Notes: generated from the sequence alone by a model not told the origin. A DNA stretch of 64,000 bases from Curtobacterium sp. VKM Ac-2865 (GCF_015350905.1 NZ_JADKRZ010000004.1:62001-126000), one strand, 5' to 3'; counted from the stretch's first letter, positions 42,389 to 51,292 are shown. A program made the numbers and translations.

Positions 42389-43209
42389 GGATCTCCGTCC
42401 GCGAGAAGACCGTCAACTACGTCATCCTGTCGCTCTTCGCCCTGTTCGCGATCATCCCGCTCGTCGGGGTGCTGCTGTCCTCGGTCACGCCGTCGGCGCA
42501 GAACTCGGGCGGGTTCAGCCTGCCGACGACGATCGACCTCGGGAACTTCGGCGCCGCATGGACGCAGGGCCACTTCGCCACGTACATGTTCTCCAGCGTC
42601 CTGGTCACGGTGTCGGTCGTCGTCCTGACCACGATCCTCGCCGTGTTCGCCGGCTTCGCGTTCGGCCGGCTCGACTTCTTCGGCTCCAACGTCCTGTTCT
42701 TCGTGATGCTCGCGGGCCTGATGCTCCCGGCCGAGGCCTTCATCATCCCGCTGTACTTCAACCTGCGGTCCGTCGGCCTCACCGACACCTACTCGAGCCT
42801 GATCCTGCCGCAGACCGCGCAGTCCCTGGCGTTCGGCATCTTCTGGATGCGCAGCCAGTTCCGGAGCTTCCCCGGTGAGGTCATCGAGGCAGCCCGCCTC
42901 GACGGCGCCCGTGACGTCCGCCTGCTCTGGCAGGTGATGGTCCCCGCTGCGATCGCCCCGATCATGACGATGTCCCTGCTCATCACGATGTGGACGTGGA
43001 ACGAGTTCCTGCTGCCCCTGGTGCTCATCACGAGCGAGGACCACCGCACGGCACCCCTCGGCCTCGCCTTCTTCAAGGGCGCGCACCTGACCGACTACTC
43101 GCTGCTTTCCGCGGCCGGGGTGATCGTCGCCCTGCCGATCGTCGTCCTGTACTTCTTCCTGCAGAAGCGGTTCATCTCCGGCATGCTCGGCGGCTTCGCC
43201 GACCGGTGA
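42385..43209 (+). CDS. Sugar ABC transporter permease (MalG-like)
   Basis: 274 residues, six transmembrane segments, EAA loop EVIEAARLDGARDVRLLWQVMVPA. ATG 42385 overlaps the previous stop (ATGA). It closes the kinase-importer operon, which ends at a strong hairpin nine bases downstream. Confidence 0.9.
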   Translation: MRISVREKTVNYVILSLFALFAIIPLVGVLLSSVTPSAQNSGGFSLPTTIDLGNFGAAWTQGHFATYMFSSVLVTVSVVVLTTILAVFAGFAFGRLDFFGSNVLFFVMLAGLMLPAEAFIIPLYFNLRSVGLTDTYSSLILPQTAQSLAFGIFWMRSQFRSFPGEVIEAARLDGARDVRLLWQVMVPAAIAPIMTMSLLITMWTWNEFLLPLVLITSEDHRTAPLGLAFFKGAHLTDYSLLSAAGVIVALPIVVLYFFLQKRFISGMLGGFADR

Positions 43210-43217
43210 CCCAACAA

Positions 43218-43261
43218 CGGACGGGAGGCTCCCCACCAGCTGGTGGGGAGCCTCCCGTCCG
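43218..43261. terminator. Bidirectional terminator hairpin, family D
   Basis: Perfect 44-base palindrome (arm CGGACGGGAGGCTCCCCACC) between the convergent permease and monooxygenase-like genes. Confidence 0.78.
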
Positions 43262-43285
43262 ATGTGGGGTCGGGTCAGCGACCCG

Positions 43286-43588
43286 CTAGGAGAGCTCGAT
43301 CGTGCGCCCGAAGATGCGCTTGGTCCCGGGTGCGGCCAGGACGGCGCCGAGTGCGGAGGCACCCTCCGGGGTGGTGCGCCACGCGGCGTAGGCGTCGTGG
43401 TCGGCGGTGGTGGTCCAGCGCTCCACGACCACGAGTCGCGTGGGGTCGGCGTCGTCGACGAGGACCTCGAGCGACTCGCAGCCCTGGCGCTCGCGCGTCT
43501 GTGCGAGCGTGTCGCGGATCGCCGTCTGGACCGTCTCGGCGGAGACGTCGCTCCGGAGTTGGACTTCGAGGAGGACCGTCGTGGTCAT
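43286..43588 (-). CDS. Antibiotic biosynthesis monooxygenase (ABM) domain protein
   Basis: 100 residues, a single ferredoxin-like ABM domain (LLEVQLRSDVSAETVQTAIRD, RERQGCESLEVLVDDADPTRLVVVERWTTTADHDAYAAWR). Small ABM proteins act as dimers in quinone oxidation, heme degradation or unknown housekeeping steps. No pathway partner is next to it. Start at 43588. Confidence 0.82.
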   Translation of the reverse strand: MTTTVLLEVQLRSDVSAETVQTAIRDTLAQTRERQGCESLEVLVDDADPTRLVVVERWTTTADHDAYAAWRTTPEGASALGAVLAAPGTKRIFGRTIELS

Positions 43589-43841
43589 GCTGCACCGTTC
43601 CTGTTGTTCGGGGACGCACGTCGGACGACGCACTTCCGCTCCAACCCTGCCCGGCCCGCTGGTGTTCCGTCCCAGCCGGGGCGCGGCCGGGTCGGTCGGC
43701 GAGGTCGGGTCGCTCGCGGGGTTGGCGGCGGCGGGTGCGAGGGCGGCGGTCGGGGGCGGGGGGCGGCGGGTGCTCGGCGCTGGGGGCGACGCGGGTGCTC
43801 GGCGCTGGAGGCGGCGGCGGCGCGTGCGCGGGATGCCCGGG

Positions 43842-43950
43842 CGACAAGATCGTTGTCGTACGACCTCGACGATGTCGTGCCCGGGGTGGTCCGCGTCGAT
43901 GTGCGGGCACGACGCGACAACGTCGGTGTCGTACGACCTCGAGGTTGTCG
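43842..43950. repeat. 36-bp palindromes, family B, copies 2 and 3
   Basis: Copies at 43842-43877 and 43915-43950, 73 bases apart, both containing GTCGTACGACCTCGA. They precede the family A array. The stretch 43589-44473 (885 bases) holds no convincing gene: upstream of these copies it is GGC-rich with the unit GCGGGTGCTCGGCGCTGG repeated twice (about 43766-43813). Confidence 0.72.
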
Positions 43951-43977
43951 TTCCACGCGTGCGGCTGTGGTGCGTCT

Positions 43978-44190
43978 GCATGTTCCGACACGGCGGGTGT
44001 CGATCGACTCGTGCGGTGTCGAACCATGCGCGCGGAGGGTATGCGTCCGCATGGTCCGACACGGCGGGCGTCGATCGACTCGTGCGGTGTCGAATCATGC
44101 GTGCGGCTGGGATGCGTCCGCATGTTCCGACGTGATGGGTGTCGATCGACTCGTGCGGTGTCGAAGGATGCGGTCGCATGTTCCGACACG
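43978..44190. repeat. 53-bp element, family A, array of three plus a half, 71-bp period
   Basis: Copies at 43978-44030, 44049-44101 and 44120-44172, then the first 15 bases again at 44176. Start-to-start distance is 71 both times. Each unit has arms GCATGTTCCGACA / TGTCGAACCATGC and a central GTCGATCGAC. The 18-base linkers are also alike and end in ATGCGTCC. Same orientation as the pair at 36418. Confidence 0.8.
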
Positions 44191-44251
44191 CGGACGCGGG
44201 GGTGCGGACCGGGGACCGGGGACGCGGGAACCGGGAGTTCGATCTGCGCGG

Positions 44252-44299
44252 TGACGGATCTGGTCGGCGGACCTCGGGGAACGCGAACCGGATCCGTCA
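44252..44299. repeat. 48-bp palindromic element, family C, copy 3
   Basis: TGACGGATCTGGT ... AACCGGATCCGTCA. Read on the minus strand, the copy and its flank GCGCAGATCGAA match copies 1 and 2, so this copy is inverted relative to them. Confidence 0.75.
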
Positions 44300-44354
44300 C
44301 GCGGCGCGAGCGGAACGGCCACGGCGGCACGAGCGGCACGGACTCGACCCCGGA

Positions 44355-44390
44355 CGACATCGTCGCTGTCGTACGACCTCGATGGTGTCG
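44355..44390. repeat. 36-bp palindrome, family B, copy 4
   Basis: CGACATCGTCG, core GTCGTACGAC and a degenerate right arm ending GGTGTCG. Confidence 0.68.
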
Positions 44391-44397
44391 CTCGGGG

Positions 44398-44474
44398 TCG
44401 GGTCCCGCGGGTGCGCCGGCGAGCCTGCGGGACTCGGAGTCGGGTCCCGCGGGTGCGCCGGCGAGCCCGCGGGT
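44398..44474. repeat. Tandem duplication, 42-bp period, at TetR 3' end
   Basis: A 34-base unit beginning TCGGGTCCCGCGGGTGCG occurs twice, 42 bases apart, differing by one base. The second copy runs into the stop codon of the TetR gene. Confidence 0.7.
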
Positions 44475-45190
44475 CAGACGGCGGCGGCGGCGAGCAGGGA
44501 CTCCGCGTCGCGGCGGGCAGCGGCGACGGCAGCGGCGTCGAGGCCGCAGGCGCGCAGACAGGTCGTGACGATGGCGTCGCGGTCCTCGTCCTCGACCCGA
44601 CCGGCACGGCGGAGCTGGATGACGGTCTCGGCGAGCTGGATGAGCACGGCGCCGAGCTGCGTCGGGGTCAGCGACACGTCGGCGGTGGCGGCGCGGGAGC
44701 CGAGCCGGCCGTAGGTGTCCTGCAGCTCCTGACGCTCGACGCGGAAGCCGTCGTAGCGCTCGCCCTGCACCTCGGGGAGCAGGTACAGCGTCCCGATGTT
44801 GTGCGGGGTGCGCACGAGGGTGTCCACGTCGATGAGCACCAGCGCAGCGAGGGCACCCGCGGCGCTCGCCGACCCCGGCACGCGCTGCTCGAGGTCACGG
44901 ACGACGTCGAGCGAGGGACGGACGGACGTCGTCAGCAGCTCGACGAGCATGTCGTCCTTGCCCGCGAAGTGGTAGTACAGCGACGCCTGTCGGACCCCGA
45001 CGCGCTCGGCGATCGCGCGGGTCGAGGTCGCGCTGAACCCGTTCTCGACGAACAGGGCCGCCGCGGCGTCGAGGATCTGGTCGCGGGGGCTGAGCTCCGG
45101 GCTCGTGTCCGGCACGGCGCGGGGACGTCCGACGCGAGACGGTCGGTCGTCGGAGGGCATGGCCCCATCCTCCCAGGCCATCGCGGTCAC
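44474..45190 (-). CDS. TetR regulator of the urea/guanidine operon
   Basis: 238 residues, GTG start overlapping the allophanate hydrolase stop (GTGA). HTH at about 38-82 (RDQILDAAAALFVENGFSATSTRAIAERVGVRQASLYYHFAGKDDML). It is the last gene of the six-gene operon, so it is probably autoregulated; the 20-base inverted repeat before the permease gene is its best candidate operator. An N-terminal 30-residue polar extension precedes the HTH; ATG codons inside it are possible starts. Confidence 0.85.
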   Translation of the reverse strand: MTAMAWEDGAMPSDDRPSRVGRPRAVPDTSPELSPRDQILDAAAALFVENGFSATSTRAIAERVGVRQASLYYHFAGKDDMLVELLTTSVRPSLDVVRDLEQRVPGSASAAGALAALVLIDVDTLVRTPHNIGTLYLLPEVQGERYDGFRVERQELQDTYGRLGSRAATADVSLTPTQLGAVLIQLAETVIQLRRAGRVEDEDRDAIVTTCLRACGLDAAAVAAARRDAESLLAAAAV

Positions 45191-46881
45191 CCCTGCTCCC
45201 GGTAGGCGCGCCAGCCGCCGTGGTGGGTGATGTCCTCGGCGCCGACGACCGCGCGGGGCTCGACGAGGAAGCCCGTGACGTCGGAGCCGTCCTCGAGCGT
45301 GACGGTGCCGATCGCCATCGGTGCGGGCAGCGCGGCGACGAAGGTCGCGAAGCCGGCGGCGGGCAGGCGCCAGACCTCACCAGCGATCGAGCCGGTGGCG
45401 GGACCGGTGGCCGGCCCACCGCCGCCGGACGCGACCGGTCCCGCGCGGACCAGCCCGGGCTTGGGCGGCACCGTGTCGAGGGCGTACAGCCGGTAGTCGG
45501 AGGCGGTGCGGGCCTCCCGGACGAACGATCCGCCGGCCGCGACCAGCTGGCCGTTCAGCGGTTGGTCGCGGAGGTGCGCTCCGACGACCAGCAGGTCGAC
45601 GGTGGGTGCGAGGAACGCGGAGGCGAGCGCCGCGAGCCGTCGGTCGGTGAAGGCGGGACCGGTCAGCATGACGCCGAACGGCAGCCCGTCGACGAAGCCC
45701 GCGGGCACCGCGAGCGAGGCCATGTCGAGCAGGTTCGCGAAGTTCGTGTACCGCCCCATCCGGCTGTTCGCGCCGATGGGGTCCGCGGCCACCTCGGCGA
45801 GGGTCGGGTGCCACGTCGTGGTCGGTGTGAGGAGCGCGGTCGTACCGTCGAGCACCGCGCGACCCGCTGCCCCGAGGGCGTCGAGCCGGGCCATGTCGGC
45901 GAACAGCTCCGACGCGGTGGGTCGGGCCCCACCGAGCACGATCGTGGCGACGGACGGGTCGAGGTCCTCGCCGACCAGGTCCCGGTGGGCCTCGATGTGT
46001 GCGCCGACGGCCGCGTGCCGCTCGGCGACGAACGCCCCGTCGTACAGCAGCGCCGCGGCGTCGAGGAGCGGGGCGATGTCGACCTCGACGACCTCGTGGC
46101 CGAGTGCGCGGAACCGGTCGACGGCAGCGGCGAACGCGGCCGACCAGCCGTCTGCGAGCCCCTCGAGCTGCGACGGCAGGGGGACAGCGATGCGCGGAAC
46201 GGTCGGGAGTGCGGCGTGGGCGCGGTCCTCGCGGGCGAGCGGGTCGATGCCGTCGGGGCCGGTCATCAGCTCGGCGGCGGTCCTGGCGAGCCCGAGCGAC
46301 CGCGCGAACACAGTCACGCAGTCCTGGGACCGGCAGGCCGGCACGACGCCGGTGTTCGGCACGAGCCCCTTCGTCGGCTTGACCCCGACCAGGTTGCCGA
46401 GCGCTGCCGGCACCCGACCGGAGCCTGCGGTGTCGGTGCCGAGCGCGAAGTCGACGATCCCGAGCGCGACGGCCGTGGCGGACCCGCTGGACGAACCACC
46501 GGAGATCCTGATCGGGTCCCAGGCGTTCCGGACGGCGCCGAAGGGCGATCGTGTGCCGACCAGGCCGGTGGCGAACTGGTCGAGGTTCGTCTTGCCGACG
46601 ACGACCGCGCCGGCGGCCCGCAGTCGAGCGACGGCGGTGGCGTCGCTCGCCGGCTCGTACGTGTAGGACCGGGCGGCGGCGGTCGTGGGCAGGCCGGCGA
46701 CGTCGATGTTGTCCTTCACCGCGAACAGCAGCCCGGCGAGGGGCAGGGCCGGGTCGACGCGGGACACCTCGGCGAGGACGTCCGCGCGGTCGCGCAGGGT
46801 GATCCACACCTCGGGTCGGTCGACCGTGGCGATGCGGTCGAAGGCGTCGTCGACGCGGACGGCCGCGGTGCTCGCGCTCAT
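45187..46881 (-). CDS. atzF: Allophanate hydrolase
   Basis: 564 residues of the amidase signature family. The catalytic Ser-Ser-Lys set is visible: K56 in AVKDNID, S131 region in ISGGSSSGSA, and nucleophile S154 in GTDTAGSGR. The C-terminal 120 residues form the small domain found in AtzF/DUR2 enzymes. It splits allophanate into ammonia and CO2. It is directly downstream of the carboxylase with a four-base overlap, so it takes the carboxylase product (directly, or after deimination if the substrate is guanidine). Confidence 0.9.
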   Translation of the reverse strand: MSASTAAVRVDDAFDRIATVDRPEVWITLRDRADVLAEVSRVDPALPLAGLLFAVKDNIDVAGLPTTAAARSYTYEPASDATAVARLRAAGAVVVGKTNLDQFATGLVGTRSPFGAVRNAWDPIRISGGSSSGSATAVALGIVDFALGTDTAGSGRVPAALGNLVGVKPTKGLVPNTGVVPACRSQDCVTVFARSLGLARTAAELMTGPDGIDPLAREDRAHAALPTVPRIAVPLPSQLEGLADGWSAAFAAAVDRFRALGHEVVEVDIAPLLDAAALLYDGAFVAERHAAVGAHIEAHRDLVGEDLDPSVATIVLGGARPTASELFADMARLDALGAAGRAVLDGTTALLTPTTTWHPTLAEVAADPIGANSRMGRYTNFANLLDMASLAVPAGFVDGLPFGVMLTGPAFTDRRLAALASAFLAPTVDLLVVGAHLRDQPLNGQLVAAGGSFVREARTASDYRLYALDTVPPKPGLVRAGPVASGGGGPATGPATGSIAGEVWRLPAAGFATFVAALPAPMAIGTVTLEDGSDVTGFLVEPRAVVGAEDITHHGGWRAYREQG

Positions 46882-49800
46882 GCCGGTGCTCCGATCGCGG
46901 CGAGGACCTGGCCCGGTGCGACCTGCTCGCCCGGGGTGACGTAGACCTCGAGCACGTGTCCGTCCACGGGTGCGTGCACCATCGACTCCATCTTCATCGC
47001 CTCCACGGCCAACAGCTTCTGTCCGGCGTCGACCCGGTCACCCGGGCGGACGTCCACCTGCCACACGGTCGAGGTGAACGGCGCTGTGACCGCCGTCGAC
47101 CCCTCGGGCACGGTCACGGCGTCGGGCACGACCACGGCCGGTTCGTCGCGGACGTCGAACTCGCCCGAGGCCCGCCACCGGTCCTTCTCCTCGCCGAACG
47201 CCCGGGCCTGCTGCGCCCGGAACGCCGCGATCGAGTCGGCGTTGTCCCCGAGGAACCGGTTGTACGACGCGATCGAGAACTCGCCGTCGACGGTCTCGAA
47301 CTCCCCGCGGCCCGCGTCGGTCTCTGCCCGCAGCTCGAGGAGCTCCTCGGCGCCGACCGGGTACCACTCGATCCGATCGAAGAAGCGGAGCGCCCACGGG
47401 TCCTGCTGGAACAGCCCGCCGCGGCGGAAGCGGTTCCAGATCTGCACGGTGCGGCCGACGAACTGGTAGCCGCCGGGGCCCTCCATGCCGTAGATGCAGA
47501 GGTACGCGCCGCCGATGCCGACCGAGTTCTCGGCCGTCCAGGTGCGCGCCGGGTTGTACTTCGTGGTCACGAGCCGGTGCCGGGGGTCGAGCGGGGTGGC
47601 GACCGGGGCGCCGAGGTACACGTCGCCGAGGCCGAGCACCAGGTAGCTCGCGTCGAACACCGTGCGGAAGACGTCGTCCACGGAGTCGAGCCCGTTGATC
47701 CGCCGGATGAACTCGATGTTCCAGGGCGTCCACGGGGCGTCGTTCCGGACGCCGTTCATGTAGCGCTCGATCGCCAGCCGGGTCGCGGGGTCGTCCCACG
47801 ACAGCGGCAGCTTGACGGTGCGCGACGGCACGACGAGCTGGTCCGTCGGCGGGATCTCGTCCTCGAGCTCGCGGAGCAGCCCCGCCACGTCGCGCGCCTT
47901 GAGCACGGAGGCGTCGGTGTGCACCTGCAGCGAGCGGATGCCCGGCGTGATGTCGAGGACGCCCTTCGGCGTGTGCTCCTGCAGCTTCGTCATGAGCGCG
48001 TGCACGCGCATCCGCAGCGCGATGTCGAGCGTCATGTCGCCGTACTCGACCAGCACGTTGTCGTCGCCGTCGCGGCGGTACGCCACGCTCGGTCGGGTGG
48101 GGGTCGCGTCCAGACGCGCCAGCACCCCGTCGTCGCCGTCACCGCCGGTGCGTCCGTCACGCCCGGTGCGCGGGACCGTCCTGGAGGCTCGGTTCGCGAT
48201 GAGCGCGGCGGCGTCGGTCTCGCGGACGGGGACGAAGCGGACGGTGTCGCCCGGGCGCAGCTGGCCCAGCTTCCACAGGTCCCCGCTGGCCACCACCGCG
48301 GGGCAGACGAACCCGCCGAGGGACGGCCCGTCCGGTCCGAGGATGATCGGGGTGTCGCCGGTGAAGTCGATCGCGCCGACCGCGTACGGGGTGTCGTGGA
48401 TGTTCGAGGGGTGCAGGCCGGCCTCGCCGCCGTCCGTCCGCGCCCAGCCCGGCCGGGGCCCGATGAGCCGGACGCCGGTGCGGGCGGAGTTGTGGTGCAC
48501 GCCGTAGTCCGTCGCGTAGAACACGTCGAGGTCGGCGCGGGTGAAGAAGTCCGGCGCCGCGTGCGGGCCCTCGGTGACGGCGATCTCCCACGTGTCCGTC
48601 AGTGCCGTGCGGTGCTCGGCCGGGGTCGGGCCGCCGACGAGCCCGAGCCGGGTGCCGACGGGGAAGGCCGGGTGCGGGGCGTCGGAGTCGGGGGAGCCCG
48701 GGCGCAGGACGTCGCCGGCGAGCAGGGCCCGACCCGCGTGGCCGCCGAACCCGCCCAGCGTGAACGTGGCGGCCGAGCCGAGGTAGGTCGGCACGTCGAA
48801 GCCCCCGCGCACGGCGAGGTAGCTCCGCAGGCCGGGTCCGGGAGCGGTCCCGACGGACAGGGTCTGTCCGGCGGCGACCTCGACCGGCGCCCAGAGCGCG
48901 ACGGGCTCGCCGTCGAGGGTCAGCGGCACGGGCGCCCCGGTGACGGCGACGACCGCGGCGGCGGAGAACTGCAGCGTGGGGCCGGTCGCGGTGACCTCGA
49001 GCGCGGGGGCGCCGTCCGGGTTGCCGACCGCACGGTTCGCCTCGGCGAAGGACGCGGCGTCGAACGGGCCGCTCGGCGGGACCCCGACCTGCCAGTACCC
49101 GAGCCGACCGGGCAGGTCCTGCACGGTCGTCATCGTGCCGGGCACCACGACGTCGATGCGCGGGTCCGGGTCCTCGGTCGTGTCGAGCGTGGAGGTCGAG
49201 TGCGTCGCCGTGCGGAGCTCGAGGTCGTCGGTGAGCGTGCGGAGCAGTCCGGCGTTCGTGACGATGCCGTCGATGCGCGTCGTGGCGAGCGCGTCCCGGA
49301 GCCGGTCGAGGGCGTCGTCACGGGTCTCCCCGGTGGCGATCACCTTGGCGAGCATCGGGTCGTAGAACGCCGACACCTCGGAGCCGGTCTCGACCCAGCC
49401 GTCGACGCGGATGCCGGTCGCGGCGCCGTCGTCGGTCGAGGACGCGGGGAAGACAGCCTGCGTCACCAGGCCGCTGGAGGGCAGCGAGCCCTTGGCCGGG
49501 TCCTCGGCGTAGACGCGGGCCTCGACGGCGTGTCCGGTCGGGGTCCAGCGGCGGTCGAAGACGTCGTCGGGGATGCCGGCGGCGCCGTCACGCGCCAGCC
49601 GGAGCATCAGTTCGACCAGGTCGACGCCGTAGACCTCCTCGGTCACCGGGTGCTCGACCTGCAGGCGCGTGTTCACCTCGAGGAACGACGCTTCCTCGCG
49701 CACCGGGTCGTAGACGAACTCGACCGTGCCCGCGCTGCGGTACCCGATGCTCGCCGCGAGCCGACGGGCGGACTCGTGCAGAGCCTCCCGGACGTGCTCC

Positions 49801-50600
49801 GGCAGTGCCGGGGCCGGCGCTTCCTCGATGACCTTCTGGTTCCGGCGCTGCAGCGAGCAGTCGCGGTCGCCGATGACGGCGACCCGGCCCTCGCCGTCAC
49901 CGAAGAGCTGGACCTCGACGTGCCGTGCTGGTCGGACCAGGCGTTCGAGGAAGATGCCGGCGGCGCCGAAGGCGGCGGCTGCGGTGCGTTCGACGCTCGC
50001 GTAGGCCTCGCGGACCTCGTCGAGAGTGGCGCAGGCCTGCATGCCGATCCCACCGCCGCCCCCGGTGGCCTTGAGCATGACGGGCAGGCCGATGCGCTCG
50101 GCCGCGGTGACGGCGTCGTCGGCCGAGGCGAGCAGTCCGGTGCCGGCGAGCATCGGGACCCCGGCCGCCGCGGCGAGCTCGCGGGCGGTGTGCTTGGCGC
50201 CGAACGCGACGATCTGGTCGGCGGTCGGGCCGACGAACCGGATGCCGGCTGCGGCGCAGGCCTGCGCGAACGCGGTGTTCTCGGACAGGAAGCCGTAGCC
50301 GGGGTGCACCAGGCCGGCGCCGGTGTCGAGCGCTGCCTGGACGACCGCGTCGATGCGCAGGTACGACTCGCGGGCGGGGGCCGGGCCGAGGCGGACGGCG
50401 ACGTCGGCCTCGCGGACGTGCGGGGCGGCGCGGTCGGCGTCCGAGTACACGGCGACCGTTCGCATGCCAAGGGCCCTGGCGGACCGGATCACCCGGCGGG
50501 CGATCTCCCCGCGGTTGGCGACGAGGACGGTGTCGGTGCTGAGCGCGGGGCGCTCGACGGGCACCGGGGTCGGCATCGCGCCGGTCTCGAGGGCGGTCAC
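46878..50600 (-). CDS. Biotin-dependent urea or guanidine carboxylase
   Basis: 1240 residues, GTG start overlapping the preceding stop (GTGA). Order of parts: biotin carboxylase with ATP-grasp (VLVANRGEIARRVIRSARALG near 18-38, GGGGIGMQACATLDEV), KipA-like carboxyltransferase half (YWQVGVPPSGPFDAASFAEANRAVG), KipI-like half (FDASYLVLGLGDVYLGAPVATPLDP, GGAYLCIYGMEGPGGYQF), and a C-terminal biotinyl domain with the lysine in EAMKMES (K1203). It carboxylates urea to allophanate or guanidine to carboxyguanidine. The two DUF1989 genes upstream favour guanidine. A residue corresponding to Asp1584 of Kluyveromyces lactis urea amidolyase (Asn in guanidine carboxylases) would decide, but needs alignment. 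Confidence 0.88.
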   Translation of the reverse strand: MTALETGAMPTPVPVERPALSTDTVLVANRGEIARRVIRSARALGMRTVAVYSDADRAAPHVREADVAVRLGPAPARESYLRIDAVVQAALDTGAGLVHPGYGFLSENTAFAQACAAAGIRFVGPTADQIVAFGAKHTARELAAAAGVPMLAGTGLLASADDAVTAAERIGLPVMLKATGGGGGIGMQACATLDEVREAYASVERTAAAAFGAAGIFLERLVRPARHVEVQLFGDGEGRVAVIGDRDCSLQRRNQKVIEEAPAPALPEHVREALHESARRLAASIGYRSAGTVEFVYDPVREEASFLEVNTRLQVEHPVTEEVYGVDLVELMLRLARDGAAGIPDDVFDRRWTPTGHAVEARVYAEDPAKGSLPSSGLVTQAVFPASSTDDGAATGIRVDGWVETGSEVSAFYDPMLAKVIATGETRDDALDRLRDALATTRIDGIVTNAGLLRTLTDDLELRTATHSTSTLDTTEDPDPRIDVVVPGTMTTVQDLPGRLGYWQVGVPPSGPFDAASFAEANRAVGNPDGAPALEVTATGPTLQFSAAAVVAVTGAPVPLTLDGEPVALWAPVEVAAGQTLSVGTAPGPGLRSYLAVRGGFDVPTYLGSAATFTLGGFGGHAGRALLAGDVLRPGSPDSDAPHPAFPVGTRLGLVGGPTPAEHRTALTDTWEIAVTEGPHAAPDFFTRADLDVFYATDYGVHHNSARTGVRLIGPRPGWARTDGGEAGLHPSNIHDTPYAVGAIDFTGDTPIILGPDGPSLGGFVCPAVVASGDLWKLGQLRPGDTVRFVPVRETDAAALIANRASRTVPRTGRDGRTGGDGDDGVLARLDATPTRPSVAYRRDGDDNVLVEYGDMTLDIALRMRVHALMTKLQEHTPKGVLDITPGIRSLQVHTDASVLKARDVAGLLRELEDEIPPTDQLVVPSRTVKLPLSWDDPATRLAIERYMNGVRNDAPWTPWNIEFIRRINGLDSVDDVFRTVFDASYLVLGLGDVYLGAPVATPLDPRHRLVTTKYNPARTWTAENSVGIGGAYLCIYGMEGPGGYQFVGRTVQIWNRFRRGGLFQQDPWALRFFDRIEWYPVGAEELLELRAETDAGRGEFETVDGEFSIASYNRFLGDNADSIAAFRAQQARAFGEEKDRWRASGEFDVRDEPAVVVPDAVTVPEGSTAVTAPFTSTVWQVDVRPGDRVDAGQKLLAVEAMKMESMVHAPVDGHVLEVYVTPGEQVAPGQVLAAIGAPA

Positions 50601-51289
50601 GGCTGCACCACGATCATCCGCAGGGGCGTGCAGGAGAAGTCGTTGCAGGGGTTGTTCATCTGCGGGCAGTTCGACACGATCACCAGCACGTCCCGCTCGG
50701 CCCGGACCGCCACCCGCTTGCCGGGGGCGCTCATGCCGTCGACGATGCCGAGGGCGCCGTCCGGCTCGACGGGCACGTTCATGAACCAGTTGAGGTTCGA
50801 GACGAGGTCGCGGACGCCGAGGCCGTGTCGGGCCGCCTCGGCGAGGAAGTTCTCGCGGCAGCCGTGCTGGTACGCGGTGTGGTGCCCGTAGCGGAGCGTG
50901 TTCGACTCCTTCGAGCACGCGCCGCCGATGGTGTCCTGGCGGTCGATCTCGTTGCCGACGACGGTCATCAGCGGTCGGCCCTCGTTCGACATCAGGACCG
51001 TGCCGGTGCGGACGTACGCGTTGCCCTGCGCGACGAGGGTGTCGGGGACGCTGTACCGCTCGTCGGGGTCGTGTGCGTCGTAGACCAGGCAGTCGGCACT
51101 CTGGTTGCCGCCGACGTCGACGATCGTGAGCACCTCGCCGGCCCGCACGACGGCGGACCACGGCGCGAGCGGCGCGACCCGGTCGTCACGGACGACGGTG
51201 CCGGGCACGAGCGACTCGCTCCAGTCGAGGACGGCGTCGGGCGCGTGCACGGCGCCCACGGGGACGGTGGAGGTCAGGGTGTCGGTCAT
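50597..51289 (-). CDS. Urea-carboxylase-associated protein 2 (DUF1989; carboxyguanidine deiminase subunit)
   Basis: 230 residues, DUF1989. Marks: GNQSADCLVYDAHDPDERYS, MSNEGRPLMTVVGNEIDRQDTIGGACSKESNTLRYGHH, NWFMNVPV and VLVIVSNCPQMNNPCNDFSCTPLR. Several conserved Cys and His suggest a metal site. DUF1989 pairs next to carboxylases of this type were shown in other bacteria to deiminate carboxyguanidine to allophanate. The gene lies three bases after its paralogue. Confidence 0.85.
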   Translation of the reverse strand: MTDTLTSTVPVGAVHAPDAVLDWSESLVPGTVVRDDRVAPLAPWSAVVRAGEVLTIVDVGGNQSADCLVYDAHDPDERYSVPDTLVAQGNAYVRTGTVLMSNEGRPLMTVVGNEIDRQDTIGGACSKESNTLRYGHHTAYQHGCRENFLAEAARHGLGVRDLVSNLNWFMNVPVEPDGALGIVDGMSAPGKRVAVRAERDVLVIVSNCPQMNNPCNDFSCTPLRMIVVQP

Positions 51290-51292
51290 GGC

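Noticed and set aside
43978-44190. Evenly spaced repeats resembling a CRISPR array
   Set aside because: The 53-base repeats exceed CRISPR length and are internally palindromic, the 18-base linkers are nearly identical to each other, and no cas gene is near.
48178-48200. Half of a family D hairpin (CTGGAGGCTCGG) inside the carboxylase gene
   Set aside because: It lacks the second arm and lies in conserved coding sequence, so it is probably chance.
46956-50891. 1311-residue open frame on the plus strand across the carboxylase gene
   Set aside because: It is antisense to a clear biotin-dependent carboxylase, has skewed Arg/Gly/Val/Asp composition and no domain; long antisense frames are expected in GC-rich DNA.
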